From Candidatus Helarchaeota ASGARD archaeon Hel_GB_A (GTDB lineage Archaea > Asgardarchaeota > Lokiarchaeia > Helarchaeales > HEL-GB-A): a DNA stretch of 36,318 nucleotides. Shown here piece by piece: positions 1 to 7,702 of the stretch (position 1 is its first letter; the number at the start of each line of letters is the position of its first letter). The stretch covers positions 1-36,318 of the forward strand of contig SUPS01000007.1 in the NCBI GenBank assembly GCA_005191415.1, in the 5' to 3' direction. A model generated the notes under the pieces. The model searched no databases, was not told the DNA's origin, and saw only the letters and a list, made by a program, of their open reading frames with translations. The translations under genes and the position numbers were made by a program.

Positions 1-9
1 ATATACAAA

Positions 10-25
10 TTAGGAAAAATCCTAA
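10..25. promoter_or_regulatory. Inverted repeat upstream of the AbrB/VapB gene, possible autoregulatory operator
   Basis: TTAGGA-AAAA-TCCTAA, with 6-bp arms and a 4-nt spacer, lies directly ahead of the AAGGAT ribosome-binding site of the antitoxin-like gene. VapB/AbrB-fold dimers commonly bind palindromes in their own promoters, so an autorepression site is plausible. The repeat is short and the region AT-rich, so chance cannot be excluded. Confidence 0.35.
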
Positions 26-36
26 AGGATAATGAA

Positions 37-303
37 GTGAGTATTTTGAATGTAAATACAAAAATTAGAAAAGTTGATTCACAAGGAAGAATAATATTAC
101 CGCGAGAGTGGAGAAAAAGAGAACTTAAGGATGGGAATGAAGTTATAATTATCGAAGAGGAAGGGATCCTTCGAATAATCCCAAAGAAAAAAATAGATTT
201 AACTCAATTTTTTGATTCTTTGGAATTTGATGATGAACTCGTTGATAAACTCGAGGATTGGTCTAAATTTGAAAATTATCTTTTAAATAAGAAATTTAGA
301 TAA
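37..303 (+). CDS. AbrB/SpoVT-domain protein, VapB-type antitoxin
   Basis: An 88-residue protein whose N-terminal half is a swapped-hairpin AbrB/MazE-type DNA-binding domain: KVDSQGRIILP is the family signature, followed by a beta-rich stretch (about residues 12-50). The acidic C-terminal tail (about 52-88) has the size and character of a toxin-neutralising segment. GTG is taken as start because AAGGAT sits seven bases upstream. The stop codon directly abuts the ATG of a PIN-domain remnant, which is the arrangement of a vapBC toxin-antitoxin pair. It probably binds its own promoter (see the inverted repeat at 10-25). Since the toxin is broken, this may now be an orphan antitoxin or a plain regulator. 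AbrB-fold membership is clear; the VapB role is inferred from context. Confidence 0.8.
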   Translation: MSILNVNTKIRKVDSQGRIILPREWRKRELKDGNEVIIIEEEGILRIIPKKKIDLTQFFDSLEFDDELVDKLEDWSKFENYLLNKKFR

Positions 304-465
304 ATGAAAATGATATATATAGATGCAAATATTTTTATTTATGCATTTTTTAAACCGAAAAAAGGGAAAATTTTATCTGCTAAGCTGAGATGATGCAAAG
401 AAGAAACTAAAAAGATTGTGCAAATGATTAATTCGCAACAAAACAAGTATTGTATTTCAACAAAA
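304..465 (+). pseudogene. Truncated VapC-like PIN-domain toxin remnant
   Basis: The ATG follows the antitoxin stop with no gap and encodes MKMIYIDANIFIYAFF, the first strand of a PIN domain with its first acidic residue in the D-x-N motif. After 29 residues an in-frame TGA (391-393) interrupts the frame. The same frame then continues as CKEETKKIVQMINSQ...YCIST, which resembles the next helix and strand of a PIN domain, before running into the sufB 3' end. The remaining roughly 80 residues and the other acidic active-site residues are absent. It is therefore read as an inactivated toxin cut off at the sufB end. A sequencing error could explain the TGA but not the missing C-terminal half. Confidence 0.65.
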
Positions 466-1605
466 TTAGGCACCAAAATCCATCTCATACATGTATTGAT
501 TAACTTCGGCTGCAAGATCTTTTGGGAGTCCTAATATGCGAGTATCCATGAATCCTCGGATAATTGCGGATGTTGCTTCTTCCTCGGAGAGTCCGCGTGT
601 CATGAGATATTGTATCTCCTCATCAGCAATTTTCCCAACGGCGGCTTCATGAGAGAGTTCAGCGCCTTCAACATTTACTTCAAGTTCTGGAATTGCAGCC
701 ATCATTGTTTCGCCACCCAGCAGCAGTCCTAAACATTCTAAATGACCCTTACAGTGAGGTGTGTTTGCTACCAGCTTACCTCGTGCATAAATTTTTGATT
801 TACGCTTAGAAATACCTCGAGAAATGATATCAGCACTTGAGCCTTCTCCATTTAATATAACTTTTGAGCCTATATCCACCATGGATTGTTTATCAGCAAA
901 GATAATGCTATTGAAACTGCTCTTTGAATTGACACCATTATTAAAGGCTGTGGGATACATCTGCATATTCTTAACTGGATGCAAGCTGAGGTAATTTGAT
1001 ATGAAAATAGCGTTATTACCTACTTCAATAGCAGAGCGAGGACGAACCAATGTGTTTTCAGACCAATGATGAATCATAGAGAAATGCAATTCAGCATTAT
1101 CTTTCACATAAATCTCTGAAATACCGATATGATCGGCTTTATCAACATCTGCGTGTTGAACACATCCAGTTATAATATGGGCTTCGCTCCCTTCATCGGC
1201 TATTATAATGTTATGTACACGTTGTTCGAGGCGGTTTTCAGTAATTAATAGGCAGGATTGTAAAGGAAAGGTGATTTTAGCCCCTTTTTGGATCCAAAAG
1301 AAGTAACCTCCACTCCAATCATCAGCAACTTTTTTTGTAAATTCATCTTTGTCAGGATCCACTAATTTCCATCGGTATTGTTCTAACCAATCAAATTTCT
1401 TTAGAGCTTCTTTAGTATCCATCATGATAATTTGGTCTTGAAACATTTCATTGATTTTATCATATACGGTTGTTTGGTCCATATGCAAGAATGATGCCGA
1501 TCGTTCGTTTTCATTCTCAATTACACCCGTTTCTGCGATGGATTTTAAAATTTCATGTGGTAAATCTCTTAAAGATGTGAGTTTGGCATCTTTCGGTTTA
1601 ATCAT
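466..1605 (-). CDS. sufB: SufB-family Fe-S cluster scaffold protein
   Basis: A 379-residue SufB/SufD-family protein of the SUF Fe-S cluster assembly machinery, cytosolic, expected to form the scaffold complex with SufC. The C-terminal part has the diagnostic VEGAELSHEAAVGKI stretch followed by YLMTRGLSEEEA. The central region is the repetitive right-handed beta-helix typical of the family. It is shorter than bacterial SufB (about 470), as usual for archaeal SufB-like proteins encoded only with sufC. The ATG has GGGGTGA just upstream and overlaps the end of sufC by 8 nt, so the two are co-transcribed and probably translationally coupled. No sufD, sufS or sufU lies in the window. Its 3' end adjoins the VapC remnant, which is read in the opposite direction. 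Confidence 0.9.
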   Translation of the reverse strand: MIKPKDAKLTSLRDLPHEILKSIAETGVIENENERSASFLHMDQTTVYDKINEMFQDQIIMMDTKEALKKFDWLEQYRWKLVDPDKDEFTKKVADDWSGGYFFWIQKGAKITFPLQSCLLITENRLEQRVHNIIIADEGSEAHIITGCVQHADVDKADHIGISEIYVKDNAELHFSMIHHWSENTLVRPRSAIEVGNNAIFISNYLSLHPVKNMQMYPTAFNNGVNSKSSFNSIIFADKQSMVDIGSKVILNGEGSSADIISRGISKRKSKIYARGKLVANTPHCKGHLECLGLLLGGETMMAAIPELEVNVEGAELSHEAAVGKIADEEIQYLMTRGLSEEEATSAIIRGFMDTRILGLPKDLAAEVNQYMYEMDFGA

Positions 1606-2356
1606 TTATTTTCACCCCTCGTTCCTGACATTCGATGCATTTTGCGAATCCGACATCCTTAATGGTATTAAAGATTTCCTGTGAATTTTTATAACAATGA
1701 ATGGTGCTATCTAAAAGTACACAAGCACGTCCTGTAGTGATATGGTTGAGAATTTCGCCTTGATGGGTTACAATCAACGCAGAAGACCCTGTTTCGGTGA
1801 TATATTTTTGAATTTCTTGACTAATCAACCTCAGACTTTCAATATCAACTCCCGAATCAGGTTCATCTAAAAGTATTAATTTTGGTTTTAAAAGCAGCAT
1901 TTGGACGATTTCTGACCGCTTTCGTTCCCCACCAGAGAATCCAACGTTTATATTGCGATTTAAAAAGGATCTCAATTTCAATTTGTCAATTAGCTCATAG
2001 TGTTCAGGTTCTAGATCTTCTTCTGGCTTCTTTTTTAAGCAGAATTTAAAAATATCAATTAATTTAATTCCTTTTATTTCAGGCGGATGCTGATAGGCAA
2101 TAGAAATCCCCATTCTTACACGTTCAGAAGTAGGTAAATTCGTAATATCCTTCCCATCAAAAATAATCTTCCCATTAACTACCTTATACGATGGAAACCC
2201 CATAATTGCTTTAAGCAGTGTGCTCTTTCCTGACCCATTTGGACCAAAAAGGACATAACTTTCTGAATATGGAATGCTTAAATTAATATTTTCTAAAATA
2301 ACGGTGCCTTCGACTTCTACCGAAAGATTTTGAATATCTAAAAGATAACTACTCAT
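1598..2356 (-). CDS. sufC: SufC, ABC-type ATPase of Fe-S cluster assembly
   Basis: A 252-residue cytosolic ABC ATPase that drives conformational change in the SufB scaffold. Walker A is GPNGSGKST (about residues 38-46). The signature is the SufC-specific FSGGERKRSEI rather than LSGGQ, Walker B is LILLDEPDSGVD, and the H-loop His is in IVTHQGEIL. The length matches the family (about 250). It is the first gene of the sufC-sufB pair. GAGG lies about 11 nt before the ATG. The 127-bp gap to the upstream dehydrogenase gene could hold a promoter, but no convincing TATA box was picked out. Assignment as SufC, not a transport ATPase, rests on the signature motif and the sufB neighbour. Confidence 0.93.
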   Translation of the reverse strand: MSSYLLDIQNLSVEVEGTVILENINLSIPYSESYVLFGPNGSGKSTLLKAIMGFPSYKVVNGKIIFDGKDITNLPTSERVRMGISIAYQHPPEIKGIKLIDIFKFCLKKKPEEDLEPEHYELIDKLKLRSFLNRNINVGFSGGERKRSEIVQMLLLKPKLILLDEPDSGVDIESLRLISQEIQKYITETGSSALIVTHQGEILNHITTGRACVLLDSTIHCYKNSQEIFNTIKDVGFAKCIECQERGVKIND

Positions 2357-2483
2357 GTTTTTAATCCTCGCTCGCAGATAATCATACTTCTATTTATTTG
2401 AAGCAATAAAAAGGTTAGCTATTCTGGGTAATTTTTCTTATTTAAAACCTATTTGAAAATAATCCTGAGAAAGAATGGAGAAT

Positions 2484-3722
2484 TCAGAGGTCGATAACCT
2501 TTTTCATAAGGACATCTTCTATAGTGAGAGTTTCCTTACAAAACTTGGCATAATATGCGAAAAATTCATCCGGATTAATCGTCTCTTCTGGAGTAAAAAC
2601 ACCTTTTTTCGAAATTTCTCCTTTTAAAATCATAAGTGCTGCGATAACCAGTGGAATAGCTGTTATACCATCCATTCCCTCATCTATTTCTCCATAAGGT
2701 TGATATTTTACCCCTATTGCTACTTTCTTTATGCGGTTCCCTTTTTTTCCTAGTGCAAAGGCACATAAGGTTGGTGGAAATCGGAAAAATCGTTTTAAAA
2801 TTACCCAAAGGAGGTACAATTTTGTCGTAAATTTATTGAGATCGTCTTCAATAGCGATAGCCGCCTCAGCCATAGTCAAGTTCCCCTCTGAAATTTGTTT
2901 TACATAATCTCGGAGGACATCGGTAAATTTTTTTGTTAAAAACATTTGATTTGAAATTGAATTCACCTTAAGCGTTCTTGAAAGAGTTACAGGTTCGGGA
3001 TGCCCTATATAGCAGGCATACATTGGACCTCCTCTACCTGGAAAGTGAATAGGTTCCGCCTCCGTCAAAGATTCGATTTCAACCAATTTCCCATCGCGGT
3101 AGATTGGGATTTTTCCAATACTTTCATGAAGTAAATGCATAATTGCGGCATTAGGAGTTCTCGTTCCTTGTAATTGCTTTGTGAAGAGGTTTTTCTTACT
3201 AATGAAATAGGTGGGTTTTTGGCCCATTTTGGTCCAGCCAATGCCCCAAGCAGTAATTATTTTGTTAACTTCATCTAATTCAGAGTATGCCTTCACAGCG
3301 AGAAGATTTGTAATTCCAGGGCTTGCCCCTATTCCTATGATAGCAGTGATACCCGCATTTTGAGCTTCCTCATTTAATCCCAACATATCAAGAGTCGGTT
3401 TCCAATCATCACAAATATCTACATAATGTCTTTTCGCCTTAATAGCAGCTTTTAAAACTGGTACGCCGAATTTATAAAATGGTCCAATAGTATTAGCAAC
3501 GAGATCGTGTGAGGAAATTAAGGGAATAAGTTCCTCTTCATTGGTAATGTCAATTTCAACGGCGGATAATTTATCTGAATTTGCTAACTCAACATATCTC
3601 TGAGCAACCTCATAATTTTTATCGGCTATCGTGACCTTTTCGACAAGGGGCGAGGAAAGCAAAGAGACGACAGCCATCCGCCCCATATCGCCGCATCCTC
3701 CAAGCATCAAAATTTTTGCCAT
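2484..3722 (-). CDS. Saccharopine dehydrogenase-like NAD(P)-dependent oxidoreductase (paralogue 1)
   Basis: A 412-residue protein of the saccharopine dehydrogenase/carboxynorspermidine synthase family (Lys9-like). It has an N-terminal Rossmann fold with LGGCGDMGR as dinucleotide loop (residues 7-15), an acidic residue after strand 2 (TIADKN), and the conserved GIGASPGITN turn that follows the Rossmann core. The C-terminal part carries a GITAIPLVIAALMILKGEI segment also present in the paralogue at 16587. Members reduce or oxidise imine/amine bonds of amino-acid-like substrates; the substrate here cannot be read. The ATG has GGAGAGG seven bases upstream, and a perfect 12-bp inverted repeat lies 6 nt before that ribosome-binding site. 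No lysine-biosynthesis gene is nearby, so a role in lysine metabolism is not implied. Confidence 0.8.
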   Translation of the reverse strand: MAKILMLGGCGDMGRMAVVSLLSSPLVEKVTIADKNYEVAQRYVELANSDKLSAVEIDITNEEELIPLISSHDLVANTIGPFYKFGVPVLKAAIKAKRHYVDICDDWKPTLDMLGLNEEAQNAGITAIIGIGASPGITNLLAVKAYSELDEVNKIITAWGIGWTKMGQKPTYFISKKNLFTKQLQGTRTPNAAIMHLLHESIGKIPIYRDGKLVEIESLTEAEPIHFPGRGGPMYACYIGHPEPVTLSRTLKVNSISNQMFLTKKFTDVLRDYVKQISEGNLTMAEAAIAIEDDLNKFTTKLYLLWVILKRFFRFPPTLCAFALGKKGNRIKKVAIGVKYQPYGEIDEGMDGITAIPLVIAALMILKGEISKKGVFTPEETINPDEFFAYYAKFCKETLTIEDVLMKKVIDL

Positions 3723-3726
3723 GCTA

Positions 3727-3918
3727 TTACCTCTCCAAAATAGTCAATACACTTTGTAAGTGTATTGACATATATTCAGGGCATGCATCAATCATTTCAA
3801 GAATAATATCGGGACCTAAATGTTTGTTTATATTCCAAAGATGTCGCGCTAAAGGAACAAATTTCTTAGTCCTAGTAGAGTCGGGAATATCTGCATAAGT
3901 ATAACGCAAAGAATTCAC
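3727..3918 (-). CDS. Doubtful small ORF (63 aa) upstream of the dehydrogenase
   Basis: I do not recognise this 63-residue ORF, which ends 5 bp before the dehydrogenase start. It opens with GTG in a purine-rich AAGGGCGAGGTG context and has a mildly amphipathic second half (PDIILEMIDACPEYMSIH). In favour: same strand, tight spacing, tolerable codon use. Against: its 3' part contains a perfect 12-bp inverted repeat (3743-3769) and an AATATATG box, which could instead be the promoter and operator of the dehydrogenase gene. An overlapping plus-strand ORF (3716-3898) is judged a shadow. Confidence 0.35.
   Translation of the reverse strand: MNSLRYTYADIPDSTRTKKFVPLARHLWNINKHLGPDIILEMIDACPEYMSIHLQSVLTILER
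3743..3769. promoter_or_regulatory. Perfect 12-bp inverted repeat ahead of the dehydrogenase gene
   Basis: GTCAATACACTT-TGT-AAGTGTATTGAC: 12-bp perfect arms and a 3-nt spacer. On the minus-strand transcript it would fold into a strong hairpin ending 6 nt before the GGAGAGG ribosome-binding site. Alternatively, as DNA, it lies about where transcription would start from the TATA-like AATATATG at about 3770-3777, as an operator would. The symmetry is certain; the function is inferred. Confidence 0.55.
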
Positions 3919-4198
3919 CTCGCCCTTCTTCCGCGAGGAAGTCTTTTATTTCCTATCTCATATGTAATAACCTTAAAAATTTATCGAGAGGAAATTTGTT
4001 TATTTTTATAGGCTAATTCATGATTGAGGAGAAATTAATCCATCCTTGAATAGGATTTGGAGTAAAACGTAAATAAAAATCATGACCTTTTACATATTTA
4101 AAAAAGAATTAGTAGGAAATTCGAATAGAAAGCACAACCTTTTAAAATACTATTAGGATTCGTTTTTTTACTAAAAAAGAATCGATTTTGTGATATTG

Positions 4199-5683
4199 AT
4201 GAATGATCAAGAATTTGCAATATTTGATTCCTACTTTCATCCAAGAACAATTGCTATTGTAGGGGCAACGAACAATCCTTTTAGTGGAGGTTCTAATTTT
4301 TTAAACGCATTAATTGGTTCAAAATTCCCAAAGATTTTCCCTATTAACAAAAATAAGACAGAACTTTATGGAATTCGTACTTATCCAAACTTAAAGGCAG
4401 TTCCTGAACCCATTGATTATGTGATTATTGCAGTTCCTCGCAGATATGTACTCGATATCATTAAGGAATGTGTTGAGGTGGGAGTAAAGTTAGGAACGAT
4501 TTTCACCTCCGGATTTAGCGAGTTAGGGAATAAAGACTTAGAAAGACAAATTGTTGAAACAGCACGGCAGGGAAATATGCGGATTCTTGGTCCAAATTGC
4601 GTCGGGCTTTACGTTCCGAAGGCGCAGGTATCTTTCATCGTGAATTTACCAGTCGGCGAGGAACATAGTGGACTTATCGGAATAATTTCTCAAAGTGGGG
4701 GGCACGCTGACATGTTCGCCTTCATGGGAAATTATCGAGGATTGAAATTTTCGAAAGTTATCTCATTCGGAAATGGTTGTGATCTCCATTGTCCTGATTT
4801 CCTCGAGTATTTCCAACGAGATCCCGAAACAGAGATTATATTCATTTATTTAGAAGGCTTTAAAGATGTGCAAATGGGGCAGAGGTTCTTTCAAATTGCC
4901 TCTCAAGTTATTAAGGAGAAACCTATAATCATTTGGAAGGGAGGGAAAACGAAAGCTGGACGTGCGGCAATAAAGTCCCATACTGGCTCCCTTGCAGGAG
5001 CAAATGAGGTGATTGATGGGCTTATTAAACAAATTGGATTAATAGCAGTTTCTAATCCAGAAGAAGTTATTGATACATTAACTGCCTTTTATTATTTAAA
5101 AGATAGATTGCCTATTGGGCGTCGTTTAGCCGTGGTTGGTGGCGGAGGGGGAAATACGGTCGCGACTTCGGATATCTTAAATAAGGCAGGATTTGAATTG
5201 CCAGAAAATCCTAAAGAAATCCAAGATAAAATAAAGAAGATTATTGGAGAAGTAGGAGTTATCGTTCGAAATCCTATTGATCTGAATGTAGCCATTTGGG
5301 AAGGGCGAAAATTACGCCAAATCCTCAAACTGATGGCTTCTATTAAAAATATTGATCTTTTGATTTTTGATGCCGGGATTGATTGGGGACTGAATTTTGA
5401 GAAGGCTTTTAAAATGAATAACATAATGGAACCTACTTTCAAATCAATCATTCGTCTCCTAAAAACACTCCGAGTTCAACTCCCCATCGTCGCGGTTCTC
5501 CCTACCATCTTCTACGAAGGGGAAATCATAAAAAAGAAAATTGAGTACGAGCGAATGATCCAAGGGATAGGAATACCGGTTTTTCCTAATATGTCGCGCT
5601 GTGCTTTCGCTTTAAGCAAAATTATAAAATATGGGGAGCGATTTCGTTCAGCTAAACAGCCAACCTATAAGGAACTTCACTAA
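4199..5683 (+). CDS. Acyl-CoA synthetase (ADP-forming), alpha-type subunit
   Basis: A 494-residue protein with the succinyl-CoA synthetase alpha-like architecture of ADP-forming acyl-CoA synthetases. It has an N-terminal CoA-binding Rossmann domain (HPRTIAIVGATNNPFSGG, about residues 14-31), a flavodoxin-like ligase domain beginning at SGLIGIISQSGG, and the phospho-histidine segment IKSHTGSLAG. In this family such an enzyme converts acyl-CoA, ADP and phosphate to acid, CoA and ATP. The ATP-grasp (beta) domains are absent, so a beta subunit must come from elsewhere. ATG 4199 is preferred over GTG 4190 because GTGAT sits just upstream, as for the hydrolase at 7091. Both ends are monocistronic-looking; TTTTAAAATA at about 4139-4148 is a possible TATA box. 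Confidence 0.85.
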   Translation: MNDQEFAIFDSYFHPRTIAIVGATNNPFSGGSNFLNALIGSKFPKIFPINKNKTELYGIRTYPNLKAVPEPIDYVIIAVPRRYVLDIIKECVEVGVKLGTIFTSGFSELGNKDLERQIVETARQGNMRILGPNCVGLYVPKAQVSFIVNLPVGEEHSGLIGIISQSGGHADMFAFMGNYRGLKFSKVISFGNGCDLHCPDFLEYFQRDPETEIIFIYLEGFKDVQMGQRFFQIASQVIKEKPIIIWKGGKTKAGRAAIKSHTGSLAGANEVIDGLIKQIGLIAVSNPEEVIDTLTAFYYLKDRLPIGRRLAVVGGGGGNTVATSDILNKAGFELPENPKEIQDKIKKIIGEVGVIVRNPIDLNVAIWEGRKLRQILKLMASIKNIDLLIFDAGIDWGLNFEKAFKMNNIMEPTFKSIIRLLKTLRVQLPIVAVLPTIFYEGEIIKKKIEYERMIQGIGIPVFPNMSRCAFALSKIIKYGERFRSAKQPTYKELH

Positions 5684-5732
5684 AAATATGCGAGGGGAAA
5701 AATTGAACAATTAGATAAATCAATTTGGACGG

Positions 5733-5750
5733 AATATATAAATATTTAAA
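5733..5750 (+). promoter_or_regulatory. TATA-type archaeal promoter of the 129-aa gene
   Basis: GAATATATAAATATTTAA, preceded by purine-rich GGACGG in the BRE position, lies 43-60 bp before ATG 5793. It would place the transcript start near 5765, leaving a short leader that contains the GGAG ribosome-binding site at 5781. One of the clearest TATA boxes in the window. Confidence 0.5.
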
Positions 5751-5792
5751 CAATCCATTTTATTGAATAAAAAAAAGTATGGAGTTTTCTTC

Positions 5793-6182
5793 ATGTCTTT
5801 CGAAATAAAAATAACCCAGTTGTATTTTGGCAAACCCAGCCGACGGTGGATCGTTCAAGATGGAAATATTATGTATTTGGACAATTTTGCGAGAGAACCA
5901 GATGGAAGGTTAGTGGAGAAACGATCTTTAACAAGCGAGGAAATAAAAAAGCTAGAAAAAACTTTGGAGAACTTAAATGAAATTGAATTCAATGAAACAT
6001 ATGATAGTCGGCAAGTAGAAGATGGTTTTCAGATGATCGTTGAATGGAAAATAGGAGATAGGCAGCAGAAAGTTAGTATTTATAATTATTGGCTCGAGGA
6101 AATTTCCAAGTTAATTGACGAAGTAAATAAGCTCGTGAAAAAAGAGAATAGATTAGAATATAAAGAAAAGGATTTCAAGTAG
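5793..6182 (+). CDS. Small conserved-looking protein of unknown function (129 aa)
   Basis: I do not recognise this protein. It is soluble, with no signal peptide or TM segment. The N-terminal half looks beta-rich (ITQLYFGKPSRRWIVQDGN...), followed by a charged helix (LTSEEIKKLEKTLENLNEI), another strand pair (QMIVEWKIGDRQQKVSIYNY) and a C-terminal Lys/Glu-rich helix. This alternation recalls small alpha/beta proteins of archaeal genomes. The ORF track starts at a TTG 30 nt upstream; ATG 5793 is chosen because GGAG lies 8 nt before it and the TATA box sits at the right distance. It stands alone between the acyl-CoA synthetase subunit and the convergent hydrolase, so context gives no function. 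Confidence 0.7.
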   Translation: MSFEIKITQLYFGKPSRRWIVQDGNIMYLDNFAREPDGRLVEKRSLTSEEIKKLEKTLENLNEIEFNETYDSRQVEDGFQMIVEWKIGDRQQKVSIYNYWLEEISKLIDEVNKLVKKENRLEYKEKDFK

Positions 6183-6197
6183 ATAAAGCAAGTAGAT

Positions 6198-6236
6198 GCA
6201 TTCTTTTCAAAAAAATGCGATTCACTCATTTTTTTT
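6198..6236 (+). terminator. Hairpin plus T8 tract after the 129-aa gene
   Basis: GCATT (6198-6202) pairs with AATGC (6214-6218) around an A/T-rich loop, and a run of eight T follows at 6229-6236. It lies between convergent genes, and the T tract falls in the last codons of the opposing hydrolase gene. T tracts alone can terminate archaeal transcription, so the hairpin may be incidental. Confidence 0.45.
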
Positions 6237-7091
6237 ATTGACTGCATGTTTTTTCAGGAATGTAATGACAGCTTCGTTGAAAGCATCGGGGTTATCAAGG
6301 ATGGAGGCATGTCCAGCATCCGGAATAATAACTAACTCAGCATGGGGAATCAATGATTTCGTATATTCTTGATATTTAGGAGGCGTGAGAATGTCGTCAC
6401 TACCACCGATAAGGAGGATAGGTACACGGATTTCTTTGACTCGGTCTTGTAAAGTTTCCGGCGTACGAGCTCGTATTGCTCTAATTTTAGTTATAAAGCA
6501 CCAATTACTGTTCGCTTTCACGTACATATCCTTCATTTGGTCATATACCGTTTCAAAGAGAGGGTTTTCAAGCATTTTTTCGCCAACGACCCAAGGTAGA
6601 AGGATATCGAAGCCTTCTGCAAATGACATTTTTTCCATGGCGAGTTCCCAGGCGGCAGTTGAGTAAAGAATTCGCCCATGAGGATAGCTAAAACTATTGG
6701 CGATCGTCGCGGAGATTACCCGGTCAGGATGTGTTACACAAAACATTTGGGCGATTAAACCACCCATCGAAATGCCAATGAGATGTCCCTTTTTTACACC
6801 TACATGCTCCATCAAAGCAGCTAAATCAGCCACATCATTTTTTAAACTATAAAACTCAAAGGCTTTTTTCTCATCATCTGGAAATTCGGTCATGGTGGAT
6901 TTACCAAAACCCCGTGAATCATGGGCATAGACTGTAAATCCTGCCTTTACAATTGGACGAATTTGAAATAACCATGCGTCTTTCCCCATACCTAAACCAT
7001 GTATCAGAAAAACTGCATCGCCTTTCTTTCCACGTTTTATATAATTAATCGTAACCGATCCTAATTCAGTTTCTCGAGTGAATTCCGGCAT
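6222..7091 (-). CDS. Alpha/beta hydrolase
   Basis: A 289-residue cytosolic alpha/beta-hydrolase-fold protein. The oxyanion segment is HGLGMGKDAW (about 31-40). The nucleophile elbow GISMGG places Ser108, the acid is probably Asp233 in GGSDDILTP, and the base is His261 in DAGHAS, giving a complete Ser-Asp-His triad. The cap region lies between about 130 and 215. Members include esterases, C-C hydrolases and lipases; the substrate cannot be told. The track start is a TTG; ATG 7091 is preferred because GTGAT precedes it by four bases and the domain begins right after. The flavodoxin gene lies 142 bp upstream on the same strand. A short copy of its IHGLG region survives at about 7803-7820 (see the remnant). 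Confidence 0.88.
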   Translation of the reverse strand: MPEFTRETELGSVTINYIKRGKKGDAVFLIHGLGMGKDAWLFQIRPIVKAGFTVYAHDSRGFGKSTMTEFPDDEKKAFEFYSLKNDVADLAALMEHVGVKKGHLIGISMGGLIAQMFCVTHPDRVISATIANSFSYPHGRILYSTAAWELAMEKMSFAEGFDILLPWVVGEKMLENPLFETVYDQMKDMYVKANSNWCFITKIRAIRARTPETLQDRVKEIRVPILLIGGSDDILTPPKYQEYTKSLIPHAELVIIPDAGHASILDNPDAFNEAVITFLKKHAVNKKNE

Positions 7092-7185
7092 AATATCACG
7101 TTCCATCAAACAAATCAAATAATGATCTTGATTATTGATATCTATTTGAAAAATTTTATTGTTTTTTCACGGAATAAATAGAAAT

Positions 7186-7201
7186 TCCCTTAAAATAGGG
7201 A
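7186..7201. other. Short hairpin between flavodoxin and hydrolase genes
   Basis: TCCCT-TAAAAT-AGGGA, a 5-bp stem with a 6-nt loop, lies about 30 bp downstream of the flavodoxin stop on the minus strand. It could contribute to termination or processing between the two genes. No strong T tract follows directly, so this is weak. Confidence 0.25.
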
Positions 7202-7232
7202 CATTATAAAAAAATAAGATAGGATTTCAGAG

Positions 7233-7691
7233 TTAGGAAGTCGCAATTAATTTCCCGAAAGCAATCCAGGCTTCTTCGTCTTTGGTAGAACCTGTAAGAG
7301 CATTCCAAATATTTCGGAGAATACTTGTGCGTCGTGCCATCCGGAGGATATCACCGCTTGCCCCTTTATCGCGTAGGATTTCTTCAACCGTATTTAAAGC
7401 GGTGTCACTCCCCCAAAATAGAAAAGTGGAGAAAATTGCTACTTTTTTCCCAGAAAGCGCGTCCTCAGGTAATTTGTTTAAAAATCGGCGGAGTTCCATT
7501 GCAGGTGCGCCAACATGAACTGGGGTACCTATTACTACGATGTCTTTATTTCGTAAATCATCAGCAGTGGCTTTATGTGCATTAAGAGATATAACCACAT
7601 CAACATTTTCCGCTTCAAGTCCCTTTGCAATATATTTAGCGGCTTGTGCAGTCTGCCCTGTCAAGGAATAATACACAATTATCGCTTGCAT
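7233..7691 (-). CDS. Flavodoxin-fold protein
   Basis: A 152-residue flavodoxin-like protein. The N-terminal strand and phosphate loop YYSLTGQTAQAAKYIA (about 7-22) fit the FMN phosphate-binding T/S-x-T-G-x-T loop. VVIGTPVHVGAPAMELRRF and VAIFSTFLFWGSDT correspond to the isoalloxazine-contacting loops. The length matches short-chain flavodoxins and the flavodoxin domain of protoporphyrinogen oxidase HemG-like proteins. It probably carries electrons or acts as an FMN-dependent reductase in the cytosol. The ATG has AAGGAG at the normal distance. It precedes the alpha/beta hydrolase on the same strand. No ferredoxin or partner oxidoreductase gene is adjacent, so its redox partner is unknown. Confidence 0.8.
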   Translation of the reverse strand: MQAIIVYYSLTGQTAQAAKYIAKGLEAENVDVVISLNAHKATADDLRNKDIVVIGTPVHVGAPAMELRRFLNKLPEDALSGKKVAIFSTFLFWGSDTALNTVEEILRDKGASGDILRMARRTSILRNIWNALTGSTKDEEAWIAFGKLIATS

Positions 7692-7702
7692 CTCAGAAAC
7701 TC

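Noticed and set aside
1451-1684. Plus-strand ORF of 77 aa over the sufC/sufB junction
   Set aside because: It lies antisense to two well-supported genes and has no family-like sequence; it is a shadow frame.
2484-3722. Assigning the saccharopine-dehydrogenase-like genes to lysine biosynthesis
   Set aside because: The family covers several reactions and no lysine-pathway gene lies in the window.
3928-3941. CTTCC-GCGA-GGAAG hairpin upstream of the 63-aa ORF
   Set aside because: Only a 5-bp stem, and the GNRA-type loop appears on the strand opposite the gene; too small to claim as a functional element.
5092-5451. Minus-strand ORF of 119 aa inside the acyl-CoA synthetase gene
   Set aside because: Antisense to a gene with clear motifs; Ser/Pro-rich composition typical of a shadow frame.
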